64,000 nucleotides of DNA from Alkalicoccus luteus. Its GTDB lineage: Bacteria; Bacillota; Bacilli; Bacillales; Salisediminibacteriaceae. A model generated the notes under the pieces. That model saw only the letters and a list, made by a program, of their open reading frames with translations. It ran no database searches and was not told the origin of the DNA. The stretch is from the NCBI GenBank assembly GCA_052061695.1, contig JBPZEY010000005.1. One strand, given 5' to 3'. Position 1 is the stretch's first letter, and every line of letters starts with the position of its first letter. A program made the position numbers and the translations under genes. This document shows positions 24,667 through 33,009 of this stretch, piece after piece.

Positions 24667-25491
24667 TTATAATCCGGTTATTCCTTCATAGATAAGCCTG
24701 ATGCCGATCAAGAGCAGCACAATTCGCAGCGCGAGCACGAGTGTATCACTTTTCAGCCGGCGATTGATCCATGCCCCTATCTTCCCGCCGAACCAAGCTC
24801 CCGGAATGAGAGCTGCTGCGTATACCCAGTCCACATTCCCAAGTGCGACGTGGGATGCAGAGCTTACAAGCGCAGAGAGAAAGACGAGAAACATGGACGT
24901 TGCTACTGCAAAATGCGGCGGAAAGGCAAAGAGAATGATCATAGCAGGCACCATAAGCGAGCCGCCGCCAATGCCGAACAAGCCGGAAAACATGCCGACA
25001 AAAAAGGCAATTGAAATGCCAAGCCACGCTTCATAGCCATATTCACGGATCGTGCCGTCCGGCTCGCGGAAAGTCCGTTTGATTCCGCCCGGCCGAAGGG
25101 GAATCGGCTTAATTCGGTGCCGGATCAGCAGGATAAACGATACGATAATAATAAAGACGCCGAATGCGATTAAAAAACTTGCGACATCAATGCCGCTGTT
25201 CAGCCAGACGCCGAACAGGGCTCCAGGACCGCTCCCTGCAAAGAAGAGCAGCCCGCTTTTTAAATCAACGACTTTCTGCTTCATATAAGCAAGCGTCGAC
25301 GAGAGACCGGTAAAAATCATCACCAGCAGCGATGTTCCGACCGCTGTCTGCGGCGTAATGCCGCTTAACAGCTCTGTATAGCCTCCGAGCACCATAAGTG
25401 CCGGGACGATAATTATTCCTCCTCCAAGTCCCATAACGCTGCCGACAATCGCAGCTGCAAGACCGAGGAAGGCAAGGGCAATCCATTCCAT
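24667..25491 (-). CDS. yunE: TauE/SafE family membrane transporter YunE
   Basis: A 274-residue protein with about eight membrane helices arranged as two related halves, each beginning with a glycine-rich GLGGGIIIVPALM or GIGGGSLMVPAMI motif, the hallmark of the TauE/SafE sulfite or organosulfonate exporter family. Substrate unknown. It lies between yunF (32 bp upstream) and yunD (14 bp downstream), the B. subtilis order, probably one transcript. Confidence 0.88.
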   Translation of the reverse strand: MEWIALAFLGLAAAIVGSVMGLGGGIIIVPALMVLGGYTELLSGITPQTAVGTSLLVMIFTGLSSTLAYMKQKVVDLKSGLLFFAGSGPGALFGVWLNSGIDVASFLIAFGVFIIIVSFILLIRHRIKPIPLRPGGIKRTFREPDGTIREYGYEAWLGISIAFFVGMFSGLFGIGGGSLMVPAMIILFAFPPHFAVATSMFLVFLSALVSSASHVALGNVDWVYAAALIPGAWFGGKIGAWINRRLKSDTLVLALRIVLLLIGIRLIYEGITGL

Positions 25492-25523
25492 TCGTCATGT
25501 ACTCCTCTGAAAAGCAGCGGAGG

Positions 25524-26390
25524 TCAGTCTTCGTTATCAAATAATCCAAGCTGCTTCGGAGCCGGCCCCTTTACCGGCAGACCAGCCATTTCCTGCAGCC
25601 GCTTTGCATTGCCGGCTGCGTGACCTCCTGAATTGTTGTTAAACACGACTGTCACCGCGCGTGATTGGTTCGTAAGCTTCTCCACTTTTTCGAGTATGTC
25701 GTGGAGCTCTTCTTCGTTATAATCGTACAAATAGCGGACTTCGCGCCACTTCTGCCCCGGGGCCGGCTTTTGCCAGGCCGCTTTATTCCGGCCGTGAAGC
25801 CTCACAAGCGTATGCTCCTTGTGTGTGGCTTCTCCGACCCATGGAATGGATCGTTCACCGATCTGAGGCTCATCGCAGACGCTGTGAATCCAGTCGTCCT
25901 GCTTCATGTAATCGAGCGTTTTTTCTTTGTATGCCTCTGTATACCACGAGGAATGACGGAATTCGAGCGCTGCCGGAAAACGACGCAGCTCTTCCCGGAG
26001 CCACTTTATGTATTGCACATGCTTTTGTGTGCAGTCAAACCAGGGCGGGAATTGGCACAGGACGTAGGACAGCTTTCCAGCTTCCAGCATCGGCGTGAAG
26101 GCAAGCCGAAAGGCCTCCAGCATTTCCTCCCGTGAATCAAATGGGCTTCTGCCGCGCTGATGACCGGTCATCCCTTGATACGCTTTTGGAATAAATTGAA
26201 ACCCTTCAGGCGTCTCCCCAAGCCACTTTTGAATATTTTTAGCCGGCGGGACGGCATAAAAAGAGGAGTCGAGCTCTACTGCCGGAAAATGCCTGGCGTA
26301 TGCCTCCAGTTTAGACGCTTTCGAAGGAAGATCCTCATAAAGCGTATCGTGGTCTCCCCAGCCTGTCAGTCCTATATCTATTCTGCCCAT
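25524..26390 (-). CDS. yunF: DUF72 family protein YunF
   Basis: A 288-residue TIM-barrel-like protein of unknown function. Family motifs: IGLTGWGDHDTLY at the start, YARHFPAVELDSSFYAVP near residue 30, ALEFRHSSWY near 140, VRLHGRN near 195, and VVFNNNSGGHAAGNA near 250. The ATG at 26390 has GGAG 8 nt upstream and is preferred to a TTG six codons earlier. It heads the yunF-yunE-yunD group. Confidence 0.88.
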   Translation of the reverse strand: MGRIDIGLTGWGDHDTLYEDLPSKASKLEAYARHFPAVELDSSFYAVPPAKNIQKWLGETPEGFQFIPKAYQGMTGHQRGRSPFDSREEMLEAFRLAFTPMLEAGKLSYVLCQFPPWFDCTQKHVQYIKWLREELRRFPAALEFRHSSWYTEAYKEKTLDYMKQDDWIHSVCDEPQIGERSIPWVGEATHKEHTLVRLHGRNKAAWQKPAPGQKWREVRYLYDYNEEELHDILEKVEKLTNQSRAVTVVFNNNSGGHAAGNAKRLQEMAGLPVKGPAPKQLGLFDNED

Positions 26391-26465
26391 GATACCCGCT
26401 CCTTTCAAGTGCTTTTTCGCTTATTCGCTCTGAACTTCCTTTCCCCCGGAAAAGAGAAGTCGAAA

Positions 26466-26502
26466 CAAAAAGCGGACCCGCCGAAAGGCAGATCCGCTTC
26501 AG
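26466..26502 (-). terminator. suf operon terminator
   Basis: Minus-strand stem GAAGCGGATC-TGCC / GGCG-GGTCCGCTTTTT, an imperfect but strong hairpin followed by a T5 run, 13 bp behind sufB. Confidence 0.87.
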
Positions 26503-26514
26503 AGCAAATGCGTA

Positions 26515-27912
26515 TTACCCGATTGAACCTTCCATCTCGAACTTAATGAGACGGTTCATTTCAACCGCATATTCCATTGGAAGCTCTTTCGTAAATGGCT
26601 CGATGAAGCCCATTACGATCATTTCCGTTGCTTCCTGCTCGGAAACACCGCGGCTCATCAGATAGAAGAGCTGCTCTTCCGAAACTTTGGAAACAGTCGC
26701 TTCGTGCTCAAGCGAAATATTGTTGTTCAATATTTCGTTGTACGGGATTGTATCAGACGTTGACTCATTGTCCATGATGAGCGTATCACACTCAATGTTG
26801 GAACGGGAACGCTCTGATTTACGCCCGAAGTGCACGATTCCGCGGTACGTTACTTTACCGCCATGCTTGGAAATAGACTTCGATACGATCGAAGAAGAAC
26901 AGTCAGGCGCAAGGTGATGCATCTTGGCACCAGCGTCCTGATGCTGGCCTTTCCCTGCAATCGCAATGGAAAGAACGTTTCCGCGTGCACCGCGGCCTTT
27001 CATCACGACAGCCGGATACTTCATCGTCAGCTTCGAGCCGATATTTCCATCGACCCATTCCATTACAGCATTTTCTTCTGCAACGGCACGCTTTGTTACG
27101 AGATTGAATACGTTCGGCGCCCAGTTTTGAATCGTCGTGTAGCGGCAGTACGCATCTTTCTTCACGATGATTTCAACAACGGCACTGTGAAGCGAGTTCG
27201 TTGTATAAACTGGAGCAGTACAGCCCTCTACATAGTGCACGGAGCTGTCTTCATCGGCAATGATGAGCGTACGCTCGAACTGACCCATATTCTCTGAGTT
27301 AATACGGAAGTAGGCCTGGAGAGGCGTATCCGTCTTAATCCCTTTTGGCACGTAAATGAATGAACCGCCGGACCATACGGCAGAGTTCAGTGCAGCAAAC
27401 TTGTTGTCGGATGGAGGAATCACTTTACCGAAGTGCTCGCGGAAGATTTCTTCATCTTCTTTAAGCGCTGTATCCGTATCCTTGAAAATGATACCCTGCT
27501 CGGTCAGCTCTTCCTTCATATTGTGATACACAACTTCAGATTCATACTGCGCAGAAACACCTGCGAGGTATTTTTGCTCTGCTTCTGGAATACCCAGCTT
27601 GTCAAACGTATTTTTAATTTCTTCCGGAACCTCATCCCAGGAACGCTCGGAACGTTCTGACGGCTTCACGTAATACGTGATCTCATCAAAGTCCAGCTCG
27701 GACAGATCGCCGCCCCACTGAGGCATCGGCATCTTATAAAATTGTTCCAGTGACTTCAGTCGGAAATCAAGCATCCACTGAGGTTCATCTTTAATCTTGG
27801 AGATTTCGCGCACGATCTCTTCGGTCAGACCTTTTTTCGAACGGAAAATCGATACGTCCTTGTCCGAAAAGCCGTACTGATACTCTTCCATTTCCGGCAT
27901 TTTCTTCGCCAT
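26515..27912 (-). CDS. sufB: Fe-S cluster assembly scaffold protein SufB
   Basis: Core scaffold of the SufBCD complex, on which Fe-S clusters are built from SufU-delivered sulfur. The 465-residue protein shows the beta-helix core typical of SufB, with YVEGCTAP near residue 230 and RGVSEQEATEMIVMGFIEPFTKELPMEYAVEMNRL at the C-terminus. It pairs with SufD. Last gene of sufC-sufD-sufS-sufU-sufB, 129 bp behind sufU. ATG with AGGAGG upstream. Confidence 0.96.
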   Translation of the reverse strand: MAKKMPEMEEYQYGFSDKDVSIFRSKKGLTEEIVREISKIKDEPQWMLDFRLKSLEQFYKMPMPQWGGDLSELDFDEITYYVKPSERSERSWDEVPEEIKNTFDKLGIPEAEQKYLAGVSAQYESEVVYHNMKEELTEQGIIFKDTDTALKEDEEIFREHFGKVIPPSDNKFAALNSAVWSGGSFIYVPKGIKTDTPLQAYFRINSENMGQFERTLIIADEDSSVHYVEGCTAPVYTTNSLHSAVVEIIVKKDAYCRYTTIQNWAPNVFNLVTKRAVAEENAVMEWVDGNIGSKLTMKYPAVVMKGRGARGNVLSIAIAGKGQHQDAGAKMHHLAPDCSSSIVSKSISKHGGKVTYRGIVHFGRKSERSRSNIECDTLIMDNESTSDTIPYNEILNNNISLEHEATVSKVSEEQLFYLMSRGVSEQEATEMIVMGFIEPFTKELPMEYAVEMNRLIKFEMEGSIG

Positions 27913-28041
27913 GGTGAAACCCTCCTTGTAAATCTATCTGCAAAAACAGCACTGACGGTCTGTTCGTTCCTGTACAACTTAGGCGCCTTTTGACGCTGTA
28001 TATCCATTTTACATCATATCGGCATCACTTACAAAAAACGA

Positions 28042-28488
28042 CTATGACTGGTCCTCTTCTTCAAGCCCCTGCTCCATTGCTTTCCAGGCAAGGGTAGCGC
28101 ATTTAATCCGTGCTGGAAATTTTGCAACTCCCTGCAGCGCTTCAATGTCGCCAAGATCCAGTCCAGCTGTATCGATGTCTTTCCCGAGCATCATGTCGGA
28201 GAAAAGCGAAGACATGCGCAGCGCGTCGTCAACGGGAAGTCCTTTGACTGCCTGTGTCATCATGGACGCAGAGGACATGCTGATCGAACATCCGTCGCCG
28301 GTAAAGGCAGCTTCGGCAATGTGTCCGTCATCCACCTTCATCTGCAGCTGAATGCGGTCACCGCAAGTCGGGTTATTCATATCAACCGACAGCGTATCGC
28401 CTTCGAGCTCTTTTTTATTACGCGGATTTTTGTAGTGATCCATAATTACCTGACGGTAGAGTGTGTCCAGCTGATTACCCAAAGACAT
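28042..28488 (-). CDS. sufU: Zinc-dependent sulfurtransferase SufU
   Basis: Accepts persulfide sulfur from SufS and passes it to SufB. The 148-residue protein has the three Cys and one Asp that bind zinc: NPTCGDRI near residue 41, FTGDGCSISMSS near 64, and RIKCATLAW near 126. The ATG at 28488 lies 14 bp inside the sufS coding end and follows AAAGGAG by 10 nt, giving the normal family length. An upstream start would add 17 atypical residues. Confidence 0.95.
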   Translation of the reverse strand: MSLGNQLDTLYRQVIMDHYKNPRNKKELEGDTLSVDMNNPTCGDRIQLQMKVDDGHIAEAAFTGDGCSISMSSASMMTQAVKGLPVDDALRMSSLFSDMMLGKDIDTAGLDLGDIEALQGVAKFPARIKCATLAWKAMEQGLEEEDQS

Positions 28489-29698
28489 CGCCGAAATACT
28501 CCTTTGCTTTGTGAAGAGACGCGACGAAGCGGTCAACATCCTCTTCCGTATTATAAAGATAGAAACTGGCTCTTGCTGTCGCTGTCACATCCAGCCACTT
28601 CATCAGCGGCTGTGCACAGTGATGTCCCGCACGCACCGCTACACCTTCGGAATCCAACACAGTGGCAAGGTCATGCGGATGCACATCGTCGGCATTAAAT
28701 GTCACGATTCCCGCCCGTTCCTCCGGGCCGTAAACCGTTACACCGTCTACATCCTTTAACTGATCAAGCGCATAGCGTGCGAGCTTTTTCTCATGTGCCT
28801 CAATGTGATCAAGACCGATTTCTTCAAGAAAATCAATGGCTGCGGCCAGCCCAATCGCACCGGCAATGATCGGTGTGCCGCCTTCGAACTTCCACGGAAG
28901 CTCTTTCCACGTAGAGTCATAAAGGCCCACGAAGTCGATCATTTCACCGCCGAACTCCACCGGCTCCATCTTCTTTAACAGGCTCTTCTTCCCGTAAAGC
29001 ACACCGATACCGGTCGGACCGCACATCTTATGACCGGAGAAAGCATAAAAATCGGCATCCAGATCCTGTACGTCCACTTTCATATGCGGAACGGACTGAG
29101 CACCGTCGACGACCATCACCGCACCATGGCGGTGAGCCGTTTCCGTCAGCTCTTTGATCGGATTAACGGTACCGAGTACGTTTGATACGTGCATGACCGA
29201 TACGATCTTGGTACGATCCGTGATCGTTTTCTCAGCATCTTCCATGGAAATTGTGCCGTCCGGCTGCAGCGGAATGTACTTTAATTCAGCACCTGCAGCC
29301 TTGGCGAGCTGCTGCCACGGAATGATGTTGCTGTGGTGCTCCATCGGCGTAATCACAATTTCATCTCCAGGTCCGACATTTTCCTTGCCATAGCTGGAGG
29401 CAATCAGGTTAATGGCAGTCGTTGTGCCCCGAAGAAAAACGATCTCCTCCATGCTGGAAGCACCGATGAACCGCCGAACTTTCTCACGAGCTCCTTCATA
29501 GCCATCTGTAGCCATCGAACCGAGTGTGTGGACGCCGCGATGGACATTCGAATTGTAGCGGTTGTAATAGTCCTCTACTGCTTCAATGACAGAAGAAGGC
29601 TTCTGTGAAGTCGCTGCGCTGTCGAGGTAAACGAGCGGATGCCCGTTAACCTCCTGGTCCAAAATCGGGAAACGTTTGCGGACGTCCTGCACATTCAT
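28475..29698 (-). CDS. sufS: Cysteine desulfurase SufS
   Basis: PLP enzyme taking sulfur from cysteine to form a persulfide for SufU. The 407-residue protein has the PLP lysine in AFSGHKMCGPTGIGVLYG near residue 224 and the active-site Cys in RAGHHCAQPLM near 361. It has the group-II desulfurase loop. It begins 2 bp after the sufD stop, indicating coupling. Confidence 0.96.
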   Translation of the reverse strand: MNVQDVRKRFPILDQEVNGHPLVYLDSAATSQKPSSVIEAVEDYYNRYNSNVHRGVHTLGSMATDGYEGAREKVRRFIGASSMEEIVFLRGTTTAINLIASSYGKENVGPGDEIVITPMEHHSNIIPWQQLAKAAGAELKYIPLQPDGTISMEDAEKTITDRTKIVSVMHVSNVLGTVNPIKELTETAHRHGAVMVVDGAQSVPHMKVDVQDLDADFYAFSGHKMCGPTGIGVLYGKKSLLKKMEPVEFGGEMIDFVGLYDSTWKELPWKFEGGTPIIAGAIGLAAAIDFLEEIGLDHIEAHEKKLARYALDQLKDVDGVTVYGPEERAGIVTFNADDVHPHDLATVLDSEGVAVRAGHHCAQPLMKWLDVTATARASFYLYNTEEDVDRFVASLHKAKEYFGDVFG

Positions 29699-29700
29699 AA

Positions 29701-31008
29701 TCAGTACACTTTCCTTTCGATAACGTCGAACAGCTGCTCTTTGACTGAGTCGATTGGAAGTGCGCCTACAACCGGCTCAAGGAAACCGTGAATGATCAGC
29801 CGCTCTGCTTCCGTACGGCTGAGACCGCGGCTCATCAGATAGAACATCTGCAGCGGGTCAATTTTACCAACAGAGGCAGCGTGCCCTGCTGTTACATCGT
29901 CCTCATCGATCAAAAGAATCGGATTCGCGTCACCGCGGGCTTTTTCGCTGAGCATGAGAACACGTTCTGTCTGTTCACCGTTTGCTTTCGTTGCACCATG
30001 TTCGATTTTAGAAATACCGTTAAAGATCGAGGTGGCAGCTTCCTTCATAACACCATGCTTCAAAATTTGGCCGTCTGTATCTTTGCCGAAATGAATCACA
30101 TTTGTTGTGAAGTTTTGAATCTGCTTGCCGCGGCCGATGGAGACCGTTTTTGTATCGCCGTAGGAGCCTTGTCCGTGCAGATACGTTGTATTTTCCGAGA
30201 CGGTGTTACCGTCGTTCATTTGACCGAGTGCCCAGTAAAGCTGTGCATCCACACCGCTGACATAACCGCGGCGGTTTACGTACGTTGTCACGCTGTCTGT
30301 CAGGTTATCAACAGCTCCATAGCGCACAACTGCTCCGTCACCGACATACACTTCGGAAATGATGTTGGCCACTGCTGCGTCACCAGATCCTTCACTCAAG
30401 TAGTTTTCGATATACGTCAGACGGCTGTTTGCTTCTGCCACGATCAGGACGTGGTTGAACAAGCCGAAGCTTCCTTCATGAGCAAAAATAGCTTGCAGCG
30501 GTGCTTCTACTTCCACACCTTCCGGCACATAAATAAATGTACCGCCGTTTACGAGCGCTGCATGGACTGCTGTAAGGCTGTGCTCGTTAACAGATACGGC
30601 ATCCTGCATGAAGTATTTCTGCACAAGCTCGCCGTGTTCGCTTACTGCAGTTGCCATATCAGTAAAAATAACACCTTTGGCAGCAAGTTCATCCTGTACG
30701 GAGCTGAACTGCGTCACGCCGTTTTTCTGCGTCAGCAGGTTATCGATCTTCGCTTCTTCCCCTACAAGCGTTCGAACGGCGTCCGACAGTCCGCTGTAAG
30801 AAGAAGTTGCTTCTGTTGCTGCATCATATGAGAAAGAAGTGAAGTTCCACTTCGTAATCTTTGTTTTATCCGGCTTTGGAAGCTCGAGCTTCCCTGCCTT
30901 ATCAAGCGCTGCAAGACGCTGATCCTTAAACCACTGAGGTTCTTCCCGATTCTCAGAAAAGCTTTGCAGCTGCTGCTCTGTAACTGGAAACGTCAGTTCC
31001 GTTGTCAT
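29701..31008 (-). CDS. sufD: Fe-S cluster assembly protein SufD
   Basis: Partner of SufB in the SufBC2D complex. 435 residues, with the shared SufB/SufD C-terminal signature YLMSRGLSRTEAERLIIHGFLEP and a variable N-terminal helical region. ATG with AGGAGGAG upstream, 25 bp behind sufC. Confidence 0.95.
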   Translation of the reverse strand: MTTELTFPVTEQQLQSFSENREEPQWFKDQRLAALDKAGKLELPKPDKTKITKWNFTSFSYDAATEATSSYSGLSDAVRTLVGEEAKIDNLLTQKNGVTQFSSVQDELAAKGVIFTDMATAVSEHGELVQKYFMQDAVSVNEHSLTAVHAALVNGGTFIYVPEGVEVEAPLQAIFAHEGSFGLFNHVLIVAEANSRLTYIENYLSEGSGDAAVANIISEVYVGDGAVVRYGAVDNLTDSVTTYVNRRGYVSGVDAQLYWALGQMNDGNTVSENTTYLHGQGSYGDTKTVSIGRGKQIQNFTTNVIHFGKDTDGQILKHGVMKEAATSIFNGISKIEHGATKANGEQTERVLMLSEKARGDANPILLIDEDDVTAGHAASVGKIDPLQMFYLMSRGLSRTEAERLIIHGFLEPVVGALPIDSVKEQLFDVIERKVY

Positions 31009-31033
31009 AATCTAACTCCTCCTCCTGCAGTAA

Positions 31034-31813
31034 TTACTGCCCAACAGTTTCGTCTTCGATTCCAAGCTCTTCCTTGATCCAGTCATAGCCCTGCTCTTCA
31101 AGCTTCTGAGCAAGCTCAGGTCCGCCGGATTTCACAATGCGGCCCTGCATCATAACGTGGACAAAGTCCGGCTTGATGTAGTTGAGGAGACGCTGATAGT
31201 GCGTGATAATCATGCAGCCGAAGTCTTCGTTGCGCATTTCATTGATACCCTTTGCTACTACTTTCAGTGCATCAATATCGAGGCCGGAATCGATCTCGTC
31301 CAAAATCGCAATTTTCGGTTCAAGCATGAGAAGCTGAAGAATTTCGTTCCGCTTTTTCTCACCGCCGGAGAACCCTTCGTTCAGATAACGGTGCTGGAAC
31401 GACTGGTCGATCTCAAGCGCACCCATCTTCTCGTCAATTTTACGGATAAACTGCATGAGAGAAACCTGGTCATCCTCGTCGCGATCTGCGTTCATAGCAG
31501 AGCGGATGAAGTCCGCGTTTGTTACACCGGATACTTCGCTTGGATACTGCATCGCAAGGAAAAGTCCTGCGCGTGCACGCTCGTCAACTTCCATCTCAAA
31601 CAGGTCTTCCCCATTAAATGTCGCTTCGCCGCTCGTTACTTCATAGTTAGGGTGCCCCATCAGTGCAGAAGCAAGCGTCGACTTCCCTGTACCGTTTGGT
31701 CCCATAATCGCGTGGATTTCGCCACCTTTTACTTCAATGCCGAATCCTTTTAAAATTTCCTTATCCTCGATGGATACGTGCAGATCTTTCACACTCAGGC
31801 TTGGCTTAGTCAT
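31034..31813 (-). CDS. sufC: Fe-S assembly ATPase SufC
   Basis: ABC-type ATPase powering SufBCD. The 259-residue protein has Walker A GPNGTGKSTL near residue 36, an FSGGEKKR signature near 146, Walker B IAILDEIDSGLD near 165, and the switch His in ITHYQRLL. The ATG at 31813 follows GGAGG by 8 nt; the earlier ATG would add five residues and lies on the ribosome binding site. First gene of the operon. Confidence 0.96.
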   Translation of the reverse strand: MTKPSLSVKDLHVSIEDKEILKGFGIEVKGGEIHAIMGPNGTGKSTLASALMGHPNYEVTSGEATFNGEDLFEMEVDERARAGLFLAMQYPSEVSGVTNADFIRSAMNADRDEDDQVSLMQFIRKIDEKMGALEIDQSFQHRYLNEGFSGGEKKRNEILQLLMLEPKIAILDEIDSGLDIDALKVVAKGINEMRNEDFGCMIITHYQRLLNYIKPDFVHVMMQGRIVKSGGPELAQKLEEQGYDWIKEELGIEDETVGQ

Positions 31814-31888
31814 GAATGATACCTCCATATTTTTTGAAAGTTAGTTTATATACATGTTATAATAGTCGTTGTGCCGAAGCACGTTTCT

Positions 31889-31897
31889 ATCATAACA
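31889..31897 (-). promoter_or_regulatory. Candidate suf operon promoter (extended -10)
   Basis: Minus-strand TGT-TATGAT (extended -10) with no clear -35. The leader of about 70 nt contains a small GTGC-TTCG-GCAC hairpin before the sufC ribosome binding site. A second possible -10 (TATTAT) is closer to the gene. Confidence 0.45.
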
Positions 31898-32133
31898 CAG
31901 GAACCTTCAATAGATTCTCTAATTATTTTCATTCTAATCTTATCTTATCTATTAACTGAGTTCAAGGAAAAGAGATAATTTAATAAAGAGTCAGCGGTAT
32001 CAGTACATTGTCATCTTCTATCGTGTCCGCTTCACCGAACAGCTTCTTCAAGTTCATTCTCAATAGAATGGGCTTTTTTTGTTTTAATTGAGAATAAATC
32101 TTAATTAACCTTTCTACAGATTGAGCAGAACGG

Positions 32134-32175
32134 AAAAAGCATGCCTGAAGGACATTTCGTCCCGGCATGCTTTTT
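32134..32175. terminator. Bidirectional terminator behind the small frameshifted gene
   Basis: Perfect stem AAAAAGCATGCC / GGCATGCTTTTT with an 18-nt loop, 28 bp after the stop of the small minus-strand gene. It separates that gene from the suf upstream region. The 31980-32133 stretch carries an inverted repeat ATTCTCAAT / ATTGAGAAT (near 32055 and 32090) of unknown meaning and no recognised gene. Confidence 0.88.
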
Positions 32176-32202
32176 AGTCATGTATAGGCTGAGTGTTTTG
32201 TT

Positions 32203-32386
32203 CTATCCGTGAAGAAACTGCTGTACAATTTTCTGGCTTTCTGCATATTCCTGATCCCTTGCAGTTTCTACCTGCATTCTGTTCTCAAGTTTGGAATTGT
32301 ATTCCCCGTAGCACATTCCGTGGGACGACTGCATTGCCTTTTCCATTTCTACAGTGTGTTTCGTCGTAATAAGATGGATAGCTCAT
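32203..32386 (-). pseudogene. Small gene (about 60 residues) interrupted by a +1 frameshift
   Basis: From the ATG at 32386, preceded by GGAAGGA, the reading frame gives MSYPSYYDE. After one surplus base in a GAAAC run near 32363-32368 it continues in the next frame as HTVEMEKAMQSSHGMCYGEY, then NSKLENRMQVETARDQEYAE, and SQKIVQQFLHG to a stop at 32203. The second part is Glu/Gln/Lys-rich and helix-like, plausible for a real protein, while the uncorrected frame turns into low-quality sequence. It has its own promoter (32434-32462) and a strong terminator. I do not recognise the family. It may be a decayed gene, a programmed frameshift or a sequencing error. Confidence 0.55.
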
Positions 32387-32433
32387 CACATTCCTTCCAG
32401 ATAATTTGTCCTCTTTGTTCAAGGGATGATGTA

Positions 32434-32462
32434 AGTATAGTATGGAACGGCTTGTGAACCAA
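32434..32462 (-). promoter_or_regulatory. Promoter of the small frameshifted gene
   Basis: Minus strand TTGGTT (32457-32462), 17 bp, TATACT (32434-32439), about 45 bp before the ATG at 32386. Confidence 0.6.
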
Positions 32463-32960
32463 TGCGCATGCAGCGTTATATTATCTGACAATTCACTCTC
32501 CTTGTCCATTTGCTTATTTCAAGTCTTCTATCTGTACATTTTGGGACATTTTCTCCCATTTGCTCTACCTTTCACAAATGAAGCGCTTACATAGTGATGG
32601 ACTTGTCTACCCCTTTAGTATCAAGGTTTCCAGCTCGCTGACGCCTTGTGTTTTTCAGCAAAAATTGAAGCTGAAATAATTGCCTGACGGCGGGACCAGT
32701 TCTGTATTATTGATCGATTTCCTTCAGGCAATATAACCTTTGCGGCGGCTTACGTTATTTATTCGTTTTGCCGATTTGTTTTATTGTGTCAATCATTTTT
32801 AGATTCTGATGGATTTATTCAGGCGGCATTGAATTGCGTTGCCACGGCGCCGTGTACCTTTGCCTGCCAGTTACGCTCCTTTTAATATATATGCCGGCGG
32901 CCGGGCATTTATCCGAAGCCGCAAACGGTTCATCCGGAAAGAGAAACGATGCAATGAACA
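32463..32960. other. Non-coding stretch between metQ and the small gene
   Basis: About 500 bp with no credible gene on either strand. Bases about 32745-32835, read on the minus strand, look like a weak degenerate repeat with GAATAAATAACG and AATAAAACAAAT cores, possibly related to the 21-bp arrays at 45.2 and 61.4 kb. A palindromic CCACGGCGCCGTG lies near 32842-32854. Confidence 0.4.
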
Positions 32961-32963
32961 AAC

Positions 32964-32996
32964 GGAAGACCGCCCTTCACGTGAAGGACGGTCCCG
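32964..32996 (-). terminator. Probable metQ terminator
   Basis: Stem GACCGTCCTTCA / TGAAGGGCGGTC with a CG loop. On the minus strand it is followed only by a weak T stretch (TTCCGTTTG), so termination efficiency is uncertain. Confidence 0.6.
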
Positions 32997-33009
32997 GTGA
33001 ATGACGTCA

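Noticed and set aside
29788..30831. Plus-strand open frame of 347 codons opposite sufD
   Set aside because: Antisense shadow of sufD, Cys/His/Phe-rich, no start signal.
31980..32168. 62-codon minus-strand frame between sufC and the small gene
   Set aside because: It runs through a strong terminator stem and has no ribosome binding site; kept only as a note on an inverted repeat there.
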